Assembly (NCBI RefSeq): GCF_027596085.1
Contig: NC_072449.1
Location: forward strand, 22,132,334-22,196,333
DNA length: 64,000 nt
Direction: 5' to 3'
DNA from: Anoplopoma fimbria
Lineage: Eukaryota > Chordata > Actinopteri > Perciformes > Anoplopomatidae
Below, piece by piece: positions 1 through 12,300 of the stretch. A program made the position numbers and the translations under genes. The notes under the pieces are model-generated. The model saw only the letters and a list, made by a program, of their open reading frames with translations, did no database searches and was not told where the DNA came from. The first letter of the stretch is position 1; every line of letters begins with the position of its first letter.

Positions 1-216
1 TAGTCATAGCATTGTTATAATGTATCATACTATGAGCATAATAGCCTCAACATAACATTAGCAAAGACATATACTCACTACTTTATTCTTATACAAGGCG
101 TTTAAGTTCTTGTTCTGCATCTTTTGCTGAACAAACAGTGTTTCACGATGATCAACATAATCAATCGTCCTGTTACTGACTGACACTTATTGATGTGTAC
201 TTTCTCCCTTTGGCAG

Positions 217-308
217 GTGAGTAGTGATGACATCACAGAGCACCCGGCCGAGCCCCTCCTGCGCTCCTGCGTCAGCACGGCAAGCATGAAGGTCAAGAAC
301 GTGAAGAA
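217..308 (+). CDS. arhgap32: arhgap32 exon: pre-PX linker
   Basis: Preceded by a polypyrimidine tract and ggcag; reads VSSDDITEHPAEPLLRSC and then STASMKVKNVKK, matching the ARHGAP32 segment before the PX domain. It is 92 nt long and ends two bases into a codon that is completed in the next exon. It starts with gtgagt, itself a 5' splice-site consensus. Confidence 0.88.
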
Positions 309-3300
309 GTAGGTGCTCTCCCTGTGACAGTGTTGGTGCTATTATGGGCTGTGTTAAACAGGGCTCTTATTTAGGCCAGTGAAATGAGGACCTCTGAAAT
401 GACGTGCGCGGCACAGACAGACAAGCCTGCTGGGTCTCTAACCCTGTTCCCTCACACATAGGCCCACATAGACCTTTTCCCTCTTTTGCTTTGCTCTGCT
501 TTTCTCTCCATCACAGTGTCAGTGTGTTGAATACTGATGAGGGGCTCTTGTGCTGTGTTTATTTTTCTTATTTTCTTTAGGCTGACATTCCCCAGAGGAC
601 ACTTCCCCAGGTTGGCAGAGTGTGCCCATTTCCACTATGAGACTGTTGACTTTGGCAATGTACAGGTGAGTCCTGAAAATACTTATATTGACTTCTACAT
701 GAGGGAGTAACTATGTTAAGTAATTGTGTTTTTGGCTCAAGTTCAGCGGCCATTTTGGTGAATTGCTCCAGTAATGCATCCTTCTTGAAATGCAATGTGG
801 CAGTTGAACCAATATCCTTGATTCTCTTTTCCCGAAAGTCTTTATTGCATTGTACGTCTTTTTCCTAAAATGTCTCATGACAGCTGTTAATGTGTCATTT
901 ATCAGGTGATCTATTGAAGATAAATTTGTCCAGAATGTTACATCACCATGCATAAATCATTCTTTTCACGGTTACAGATTTTATTAGTCCCATTCCTATT
1001 AAAGCCATGATCTGATTCCAGCAGCGTGTTAATCCTCTGCATTACAGTATATTAATGTCACAGTCATCTGACCTGTAAACCTGTGATCCAGACTTATTAG
1101 TTTGACGAAATCACATGATGCTTAATAGCACATGATTCCATCCAGTGAGTAAATGAGATAGAGACTGAGATGAGAGACTATCCAGGATTTGTAAGACATG
1201 ACTCGTTTTTTAAATTCAAAACCTGTTCTGACAAAAACAAAAGGAGGTGTGAGAATATATTGTGACAGTTAAATGTAGTTGGAGGTAGATCCTATGTTGT
1301 ACACTATTTTAGCCATGAAGTTTGGGTACAGATATTCATGTTCCCGGGAATGGATTAATTGCAATAAGTTTTAATTCAAAATACCTGCAAATAAAATGAC
1401 TATTAACATTAGCTGTTCTTAATGTTTAGTGATCATTAGCAATTTATGGCATGCTAACACAGAAAGTGAACATGGTAGATATTTTACCTGCTTAAAATCA
1501 GCAAGTTAGCATTGTCCTGTGAGCATGTTAACACACTGACATTGAGCTCAAAGCATCACTGAGCCAAACATAGCCCCACAGTGCAAATAGCATGGCTGTA
1601 GACCCTTGACCTTGTTTTTATACACTGTAATACATTTAGAGAAAATCTGCACGTTGCAACATTAGCTACTAAGACGTGATTTGAATATCATGTGGTCACA
1701 GTTGGTTATAATATATATATTACGACTCTTACCAGCCAACAAATGATTTGAACGAATAGGCTCAGAATTATATTTAACTTTTAAGTATATTTGCACTAGT
1801 GATTATGAGAATCAGTGAAGCACTAGTGGTTGCTCAGTCGTGTGGAAGTGGCTGTTAGCCGCCTGGTTAATCTCAGTGCAGTTCAGTTTGGTTGCCAGCA
1901 GAGTGCAGCAGTCGTCGGCACAAGAAGAGTTGCATGGGCAGTGCATGCATGCTGTGGGGCTGAATATGTAGCGCTAATGGATTACAGTGTGGCATGATGG
2001 ACCAGTCTTAATTCCCAGGATGCTTTCTCTCTGTTGGGTAAACATCCCGCTGTGGTTGCCATGATGTGATGGCTCCATCAGTAGAGGGGAGGCGAGCGAA
2101 ACGGCACAACAGTTTTGAGTGACCTTGAAAAGCTCCACAGGGAGAAGAAAAAGCCGAGCTGAGCCGGAAGAGAAAACATCAGTCTGGGGAGACACTGACA
2201 CTGAAAGCTGTCAGCACATACACACACATACAATCATTGAATCTGAATACTTCTACTGCACTATAGTATTTTGGATGAATACTTTCTCAACTTAATCTGT
2301 GAAATTAGCCTTTGTTCTTGCTGTGTCTCCCATGATGCATTAGCCTGCCTATATATTCGTATACTGTGGCGGCAGGAGGGGAGGGTACTGATCAGGTCTC
2401 ATGTATCCTAATCACAGGCTAGCTCAAGGACAGCAGACTGCCTCTGTCTGCAGCCTGCCCGACCGATTCCTCTCCAGATTAGCTCCAGTCTCGCCTTGAG
2501 AAAGGAATGAATGCGAATTGTTTTGAAATGAAGAAGGGTCGTCTATCTATCTTGTGCATCTCCGCCTCTGTATGATGGATGAGCTCGTGCATCTGTGTGT
2601 GCCAGTTGAGCCCATTTACTGCCAACCCCATCTTTTGTCACTGGAGGAAGGAGAGCGGTTAAGAGAGAGGGGGGAGGGCGACGGAGGCAGAGTAAGGGGA
2701 GGGAGGAGGGGGAAGAGATGGAAAGAAGGAGGCAGGAGGGGGGTGTAAGAGACACAGGAGGAAGCATCCCCTTTTCATATTTCTGTATTGAATGGAGCAG
2801 TGAGCGCGTGGTGATCCAAAGCCTTATGAATGAGTGTTTTTACGTGAGGCTGCAGGGGACTGAAAACAGGCGATTTAAACTCTGCTGCCAAGGTTTAGCT
2901 AGTTGGAGGAGCTAACTGAGGTCCAGGACTCCGACTGAACACAAACAAAGAGCCACTTCCTCCAGCTGTGGATGGATATCTAGGATGCCTTAGTGGCAGG
3001 TAACCTGAATATTTGGATGTGTATGTATCTGGTTTAGCTTCTGGGTCCAGAATTTTGTGAATAGATGAATTAATGCAGATTTAGATTTTGCAGAAATGTT
3101 AGCATGCTTTATTTTGAAAGGAGTAGTCCTGGATGTGTGAGCATCACAGAGGAAGTGATGCTCAGACATGCCTCCAATGGAAACTTTCTGGGTTTTTTTT
3201 CTCGTTTTGTTTCATAATTTTTCATTTTCATCAAGCTAGTGTTTTGTTTCATCAAAAAGGGATCATTGTTTTTCTCTAATTCTCTGTATGATCCTGCTTT

Positions 3301-6300
3301 CCATCCTGCATTTGGCCTCCTGACCCTCATCGGTACTTAATTCAGGCGCTTAGTCCAGGCTTTTATTTCAAACAAATCCTTGCAGTGAATGAGAGCTCTT
3401 CCATCATGACTTATTCAAGAACAAATCTCTCATTCTGCTTTCTTTGTAAGTCTGGTTTTGCTGTATTACTGTTGAGCAGTAACTAGGTCGCTGTGTGTTG
3501 TGTAACAGTGTATCTGGATGAGTAGCTAACAGTTATAAATAACCAGAACTTCCTTTGGTTTCAGCCTTTGAAGTCTCCTCCACAGTAATGTCTATCAATG
3601 TACTCCCAAACTCCTGCGAGGCTTTGATCTCTCCATTTTGGGGCATATAGAATTCATTAGAGAAGAAATTTGACCTAAATCTATACCTCCAAGCGCTGAT
3701 TCTTTCGCAGCTTATGTATTATATATGTCATACTGCAGGATTTATGGAGAAGTGAGAATATTAATCTGTGCTATGTCTAGCAGAGGAAATGTACTGCACT
3801 CATTTCTCTGTTAAACTATATCATGAAGGCTGTCAAATTAAAAGAATCTGAATTTCTTAAGAGCTTTTTTTTCCAAGAAAAATACTTACAAATCTTAACG
3901 TACATCTTTTGTTTTTCAGGCAATTCTTCCAAATATTTAATGTTACTCCAGTTTTGAAGGTTTTTCTACTCCAGCCCATAGTTCAGTATAAAAGCAGCTT
4001 CACTATTTAATGGAAAAATGTGGTTTGGGCATGATGTTCTTCTTGTATTCCAGGTCAGATACAGAGAGGTTGTTGTATTACATGCATCCATTATTTAGAA
4101 TGTGGGTCCCCTTAATATTGGATCCTCTGTCTCTTTTTATTCTTCTCTTATAGCTGGCTTTCGCAGAGGGGCAGAGTGAAGGACCGAAGGCTGGTCTGGA
4201 CTCCAAAGAGCTGGTCTTTCTGGTCCAGATCACCTGCCAGGTAACCTTACTTGCTACATACTGAAAATAGACATTTTTTTAATATCAAACTTTTTTGCCT
4301 CAATCTTACGAAATTTTCTCTCTCTCGTTGTCAGAGTCGAAACTGGCTGGTGAAGAGATCCTATGAAGACTTCCGTGTGCTGGACAAACACCTGCACCTG
4401 TGTATCTATGACCGCCGTTACTCCCAGCTCACCGAGCTGCCACGATACGACGCGTTAAAGGACACCGTTGAGGTACCACAGAGCTACAACTCCAGCACCT
4501 CTGATTTGTGATCGCAATTAGAAATGAAGCTTCATTAACATTTATAATTTATATGATGATTGAAATGAGTCTGTTCTGTTGCGTGATGTGTGGAAAGTTA
4601 CTCTTAAATGATCAGACTTTATTTAATCTTGACATCCTGTGTCTGCATTCAGTCAGGAACCAAGATGCTGGCCACCTACCTGTCCCGCTTCTCCGCCATA
4701 GCTGACAACAAGATCAACTGCGGTCCAGTGCTAACATGGATGGAGGTATCTTCTTATCAACCGTTTGCCCACTTCCTATCAGTTATGCACTTTCTAGAAA
4801 TTACCCCATTAAGTGAATTCAATATTTAATATTCACGATCAATATTTAAGTAGTTAAGTTAAAGGAACAGTCAGACATTTTTAGGGGGAGTCAGCTGATG
4901 AAAATCTATGTTAATTTCTGGGAATAGGTACAGGACATTATGGCCAAACTCAAGGATTGACATTTATCACATGTAGAAATTAAAATGTAAAGACAAGACA
5001 GATGGTTTAGGAATATCTAAGTGGTTTATTTCTGGATGAACAGCTGCTGGGCGTCCTCATAGCGATGCCAGGTTAGTGCACAACACCTACTGTGAGCATG
5101 TGTGGTAGCACTCTGCCAGTGCAGATGCAGTGCAGAGGTTGGTTTGTGTGGGTGGGCCAACTCTTGTTGAGATTAGTTTGTTTTTGTATCGACTTTCTTA
5201 TATAATCATGTGGAAGTAGGATAAATAAACACTTTTCCGTTTACAGCGGAGATAACTGCTGTAAACCAATAAAAAAAGAAAAATCCAACACATTATTAAT
5301 ATATGATTGGCTAGGCAAGACTACTGTAAATACCAGGGAAAATACTAATGATTACTTTAATACAACCATACTGCAGTAACATATTGTTTTGCTGCTCATG
5401 TGAAAAATGCCAATATTGCTTGTCTCCCTCTATCATTTTAAATAAAGCGGAACCAGCTGCTTCTTTCTGCTTCCAGGCTTTGAGCTAGGCTCTGCCAACA
5501 TTTCTAACTCTTCTCGAGAGTTTTGTTTGAATGTTTCTAATGACATTATTTTCTTTTTCCAGATTGACAACAAGGGGAACCACCTTCTGGTGTCTGAGGA
5601 ATCCTCAATCAATGTTCCTGCCATTGCTGCTGCCCACGTCACCAAACGCTACACAGCCCAGGCCACAGACGAGTTGACCTTTGAGGTAACATCAGTTTTT
5701 TGAGCAGAATTCTTTTCATATGCATGTTTCTGATCCCATCATAATGCCTTTTTTAATGTGCTCAGCTGAGATCTGACTTTGTTCTCATCATCACACTCCT
5801 TTGTGACCCAGGTGGGGGACATTGTGTCGGTCATAGACATGCCACCTAAAGAAGACACAGGCTGGTGGAGAGGAAAACATGGCTTTCAGGTAAATCATCT
5901 GCTGTGCTTCACTCACATTGATGTTTAATAGAGGAAGTATGGGTTGCCAGGTTACCGTTAGCAACCATTTTGAGAAAATTGTCAACCAATTCTTGGCCTT
6001 TAGTTGTCATCAGTTGTTACCACTTTTTACCTTAACAAAAGGCAGCGCAAAGAGCAAAACATGCACCCCAAAATAGATACATCTTCAAAATGTGTTGCAT
6101 TAGTGATATTTGAACATTGCTGTTACAGTAAGAATCAGAACACGCTGCACGTGACAACAATGGACCTGCGTTTATGTGTTTACTCACATGCACACAAGCA
6201 TTTGTTTTACAGAGAATGGCAAAGCAAATAATGTTGTTTTGACTGTAGGGTGAAAGTTTGCCTAAGCCATTAACATAACAAACAGATGTGCAAATTGATT

Positions 6301-9300
6301 CATCTGAAAAAAGAGCAAGATGAACCTGAACGGAAAACAAAAAATGATAGGAGAAGTATACCAGCATCTCTGAGCATGTGCAACAGGCTAACATATAACT
6401 GCATAGTATCTTGAACATTTCTCAAACAATAATATGGGTAAAGATGACAAACCGTATTTTAAGTTCAGCAACCAAAAGCTGATGCCTTTTATTAGTTAGT
6501 GTTGAGCCCTAAGAGAACAATCAAATCACATTGATCGATTTGAATATTTTTGAGTTGTACAGTAAGAGAGGGATTTTCATAATAAAAATGACTAAAATAT
6601 GTTGCAATACATAAATGAATCATCAACACAGGGATCACAGGACTAGAGCTATGATTATATTTTTGATTGTACTGTGTCTTTAAGTAAAACGGTCCTTCAT
6701 TCAAATTACATTTTGTCCAGGGAATTCATCCTGAGGAATAAAGACACACTTCTTGGTTTTTATATATTAGCAAATATGAGTTGAACCTCTTTTTTTTTTT
6801 TTTTTTTTTAAATTGCAATAGCAAAAAGCAGCTAGTTTGTTATTGGTGTTGTGCGACACCCTGACAAGCTTTGCACATAAGAATGCAAACCTGCTATTTT
6901 CCGCCTGAGGCAGCATGAACCCTCATGCTTACTGACCTATTTCTGCACCTTCGCCCGACTGCAGTCTGCCACAGCATTAAACACCCCCACCGGTCCTTAT
7001 TGAACCAACAGCTCTGTCTCTTGTCTTTACGCTGCTGATCTTCTCTCTCTCTTCCTGCAGGTCGGTTTCTTCCCCTGCGACTGTGTTGAGCTGATAAATG
7101 ACAAGATTCCCCCCAGTGTTCAGAGCTCGGTGCCGAAGCCAGGTAATGTTCAGTCGGTGTCTGTCCTTTTGCTCGATGATTTATTTAAGACTTGCTCTAA
7201 GGATTTGAGATGGATTTATTGCCATGCTTGGTTTTTCCGGGACAGTGCTGTGGTTGTACCCGACTCGGATAAGACCTGCAGTGAAGTCACAACCTAGGGA
7301 AGACCTTCTGAGATGGTTGAAAAATGCTTATTTTGGTGTAATTGAGACCTGCAGTGAATTTGTGTCCGGTTGAGAAATTGGGATGATCTGTGTTTGCTTC
7401 TGGCCTCGGAAGCCTCAGTGCTGAATATTAGTTGTGCACAAGACATCAAACTTTCTTATGTTTTTCTTCATTCTATGTCTGTCTTCCTTTTATTGTAAAG
7501 CACTTTGTGCTACATTTTATGTATGAAATTTGCTATACAAATAACGTTTATTATTATCCTTAAACAGTGTGTAAGAAGCATGGGAAGCTTGTAACTTTCC
7601 TGAGGACTTTCATGAAGTCTCGCCCGCCGCCTCAGAAGCTGCGACAGCGCGGTATCCTCAAAGAGAGAGTGTTTGGCTGTGACCTGGGGGAATATCTGCA
7701 CAACTCAGGACATGAGGGTAAAATATTCCTACAATGGCTTCTTTTTTCCCCTATTTTCCATCGTTTAATTCTTACCCACTGGCATTTCACACTTAAATGT
7801 TTCACATTTTCAAACGTAAACACCCCGAGAAGGAATTACACAGTGAATCGGCTGCCTGTATTGGAGATTTGCATTGCTGTGATGTTTGATGTGAATTGAG
7901 TCGGTGGTGTGGATAACAAGCCAGCAAGATGTGCTTCTGCATATATTCTTGTAGATTTGCCAAATGCTGTGTTATATTTCTGTTTTTTCAGACGTGTTGA
8001 AATGCCTGTGGCATGGTAGCCTCTCCTGACTCTCTACTGTCTCCTGTAGTCCCACAGGTTGTTAAGAGCTGTGCTGACTTCATAGAGAAACATGGAGTTG
8101 TGGACGGGATCTACAGACTGTCTGGGATCTCCTCCAACATCCAGAAGCTGAGGTTTGTACTCTTTTTGATCATTATATTGATAAAAAATGTAACCCGAAT
8201 ATACAGAATGTATCAATAAAAAAGCTGTATCAATGCTTGCTGTCCAAGTGTTGTTTTTGAGCTGCTTCTTCTGAAACCCATCAAATACAATTTGATTCAA
8301 GCTGTGTGGCTTTGAATGGCTGTAATTATTTCCCCATCTAATCTTTGTTTGCCAGGAGGAATTCCTGAAGCAAACTCTCATTAGCAGATAAATCTGAAGG
8401 CTCATAATCTGGTGTTGTGTTGACAGCCAAAAAAAAGGGATTTTCTCACAATAAAAAACTTGTTGACCGATGCCGCATCGCATCTAATAGTTTTAGGATA
8501 ATGACGAGGATGTGGTGAGAGTTTTCTTTACCTGCTCCACCTCACTGTAAAATCTGTTGTCTTGTTTTGTTTCGGGAGGAATGTTATTAGCTTTTGGCAG
8601 TGTTATTAAAGTAGGCTTTAGAATTTCATAAGATGTGAGAATTTGAAAAACAAATAAGTAATTCACCAAGCATTATTACCTTGTCCAAAGCAAAGTGTAA
8701 TGTTGAAATGTTTAGCTTGTTTTTGTGTTTTCATACTGTCAGATTGGCAGTAGGATGACTCCCATGCTGTTCTTGATCTCCTTTTTTTCTGTCTCCGTCT
8801 AGGCACGAGTTTGACTCAGAACAGGTCCCAGACCTGAGCAGAGACGTCTTCAGACAGGACATCCACTCAGTGGGCTCCCTCTGCAAGCTGTACTTCAGAG
8901 AGCTGCCCAACCCTCTGCTCACCTACCAGCTCTACGAAAGATTCTCTGTAAGGACCAGAGATGTGGAACTGGAGCAGGGACTTATCCTGCACATAGATAT
9001 GGGGATGCAAAAAGCTACATATATCCTGTTACTCAGTGTTGATCAAAGAACTGGAGAAACAATGTCAAATTTCCAGCTCAGTTTTAAGTGCCGTTCAAAA
9101 AATGGGGTCATTGCACTGAGTTTTCTAGGAACAGCAGGGGATGTGCACGATTAAACAGAATAGCAGATTAAGAGAGCCAAAACACTGGATGCTCTGAATA
9201 TAAAAGAGAAAGAGAGTGGGACTGTTTATCAGCCTCTCAGTGACGTGTGTGCTTTATCCTCTGTCTTCACAGGAGGCCGTGTCTGCAGCCACAGATGAGG

Positions 9301-12300
9301 AGAGGCTGGTCAAAATCCACAATGTCATCCAGCAGCTGCCTCCTCCGCACTACAGGTCAGGTTTAAAGCTCAATGTCGCACCCTGGTGGCCTCCAGTGGA
9401 TTTATATTCCTATTTCTAGAGATGGGAGTGTTGCATGAGAATAAACCTGTCAATTCTGTGAAGCTAATTTTAATTGTGTGCAGAAAAACGTCCCACCAAA
9501 TGATGTAAAACTCTACTCTAAATAATCATAATATCAGTCTGATCATCTCTCAGTGCAGCATAACATTCCTGCTGTACGTGGATATTATTATTAACATATA
9601 AGCAATAGTCCTGATTGTTGGATGCAATGAATTGACCCTCTCCTATGACCCAGGATTTATTTTTATACCGTCTAAAAGGACATTAAATGCAAGAAGAGAT
9701 TTTTACAGGGTATAATATGTATATTCAATATTTGCCTTTCTTTCCCTACAGGACTCTGGAGTACCTCATGAGACACCTCTCGTACCTGGCCACCTTCAGC
9801 CCCATCACTAACATGCACACTAAAAACCTGGCTATCGTCTGGGCGCCTAACCTCCTCAGGTAACTCTTGAACTATTATCCCAGATGAAAGGCGACATGCA
9901 AACTGTTTGATTTGCACTGACGTCCCCAACGTAGTCATTTCCTTCTAGTGTATCTGTGCCGGTGAACTGGGGCATGTCTCCCTGGTCCAGAGCTGTGAAA
10001 TAGGTTGTGCTGTTCTGTGACTGTGTTTCAGGTCCAGACAGATCGAGTCGGCCTGTTTTAGCGGCACAGCAGCGTTCATGGAGGTGCGTATCCAGTCGGT
10101 GGTGGTGGAGTTCATCCTCAATAACACCGAGGCTCTCTTCAGCGCTAAACTCAATGCCATCATACGTGAAAGCACAGGTTGGTTGAAATAGGAACACATT
10201 GACATGCTGCATCTGTTCTGGGGTTAAGTGCATCTCTGAAAAACTCCTTATTTTCAGGTAACAACACCCTATCCAGACCCAAGTCCCTGATGGTCTGCTC
10301 CCCATCCACAAAGTTACTGTCTCTGGAGGAGGCCCAGGCTCGCACTCAGCAACAGCTGGGCTCCCCGGCCACCACCCCCTGCCTCACCCACAGCGACTAC
10401 ATCGAGGTTGGGGAGGGACCCGGAGCTCTGCTCGGCAAGTTCCACACCGTCATCGAGCTCCCGATGGAGAGGTAGGGAAATGGACCGACTGATCAGTCCT
10501 CCTGTTAATTGATTATATGAATTCTTCTGCTGAATGAGCGTGTGAAATCATTTGTGATTGGAGTTGTTCAATGATAATGCTTTGTATATATTTTAACAAG
10601 CAATCAATTATTAGATCATCAGAAACAAAAGAAACAATCATTGCTTCAAAATTACTTCATAATACCAAACATTTGTTAGTTACCGCTATTAAAATGTGTT
10701 GTGAGGAACTGACGATAATTCTGGTTTATATGTGTTATGTGTCGGTCGGACAAAACAATTTATAGTTTCCTTGTAATGGACATTTTCATGATTTTCTGAC
10801 ATGTTCTTCCCTAATCAATTAATCTGATTTACAATTTAAAGAAAATAATTCTTAGTAGCAGCCCTAATGTTTAATTTAGTTTTGCTTGTTTGCGGTAACT
10901 GGCACTTTTGTTAGAGGAAACAGCGGGTGTTGAAGATGATTTATTTCTTGTCTTGTAGTGGAAAGCGGCCTCCTGTTAAGGCTAAGAAGTCTCCTGTGGG
11001 GAACTGGCTTTCCTTTTTCCACCTGGGCAAGTCCCACTCTGTGTCCAAGCGTAAACTGAAGCGACACCCCAGCGAGCCTAACGAGATAAAGAGCATTGCA
11101 CTGCCAGGTTAGATCACATCTGTTGCTACACGGCCAGAAAACATAAATCCCCTGTGCGTATTTGAACTTGTAGAATTATTCAACAAATCTTGACAGTCCC
11201 ATGTGTTGAAATGTTATTTTATAGAGGCAGTGAGAATTCATTTTATTGCGAAAAATCATTTTCGCTGAAAATATTTGCAGGTGGAAGAGGAGATAGCGGC
11301 ACATTGCGCTCCACCAAAAGTGAGGAATCTCTCACCTCTTTGCATAATGTGGAAGGTAATTATTCATGCACACTACAAGTGATTTGTAATATCTGTATTT
11401 CTGCGACTACAGATGATTCAGTCTGAATATGCATGTGCTTTTTTATTCCATCCCAGGGGAGCCCCCGAGTTACCGCCCCCGCAGACCTCGTTCGACTAGT
11501 GAGGCCGTTTCTGGCATCTGTAGAGACGACGTACGCGACGCCAGAAGTAAAGATGACCACAGGACCCATCCACTAAATGGGAGTCATAGTGGTGCTGATC
11601 GCATCCGCACAGCAGCATGTATTTCACCACCGCACCAGGAGGACGATCTGGATCTTTGTCCGCCAGCTGCAGGCATCTATAGTTTGGACTTTGACCCAAT
11701 GTCTTTTCAGTGCAGCCCACACTCAGCGACGCCTGGGCTGCAACACAAGGATGTAAATAAATGGAAGAAGAGCACAGGCTGTTCTAGTGAATCAGAGCCC
11801 ATCTCCTCTGCTAACAACAACATTATCGGCTTTCAATCTCCCGATATTAGCCCTTTTCTCGGTAAGGGTGGGAAGAAGGTTACCCCCAAGCAGCTCTCTC
11901 CTAAACTCAGGAAGAAATCATTTAAGATGCAGGCAGACGTTCAGAATGCATCTGCCTGTCCTCCACCTCTTCCTTCTTCTTCTCCCCCAGCAGAGAAGTG
12001 TGAAGCTCCACTGAAAGATGGGAAGGAGACAAGAGCGCCATACCCACATTACAGCCCACTCAGCACAGCGAGCCAGGGCTCAGCCCTGACCGACCTCAGT
12101 CAGTCTGCACAGAACCTGCCTGATCCAGGTCAGTACCACTCCTCTATTAACATTAGACATACTATTTACCGTATATAGTTGGTATCTTTTTAAATATTAA
12201 AGCACTCTGTAGTTTCTTATGAAAGCTTTTGTGTCTTGTCCCATCATGTCTTACCATAGCTTTGTTTGTCTTGTCATACTGTAGCGTTGTTTGTCTTATC

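Larger units (their letters stand above)
666..4153 (+). other. arhgap32: Large arhgap32 intron with repeat, purine tract and possible alternative 5' exon
   Basis: 3.5-kb intron inside the PX-coding region. It holds an inverted copy of a dispersed fish repeat (about 1350-1635) and a long G/A tract (2641-2762). A GC-richer stretch (about 2550-3000) ends in cag|gtaacc at 3000/3001 and could be an alternative non-coding first exon; the only ATGs near that donor hit stops within a few codons. The rest is unique AT-rich DNA. Confidence 0.5.

Noticed and set aside
6032..6418. 128-residue minus-strand open frame in an arhgap32 intron
   Set aside because: No recognisable domain, AT-rich intron composition, no splice or promoter context.
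11429..12178. Continuous frame of arhgap32 running past 12128 to a stop at 12176
   Set aside because: The family sequence resumes at 12310 after a gt...ag intron, and phases fit only if the intron is removed.
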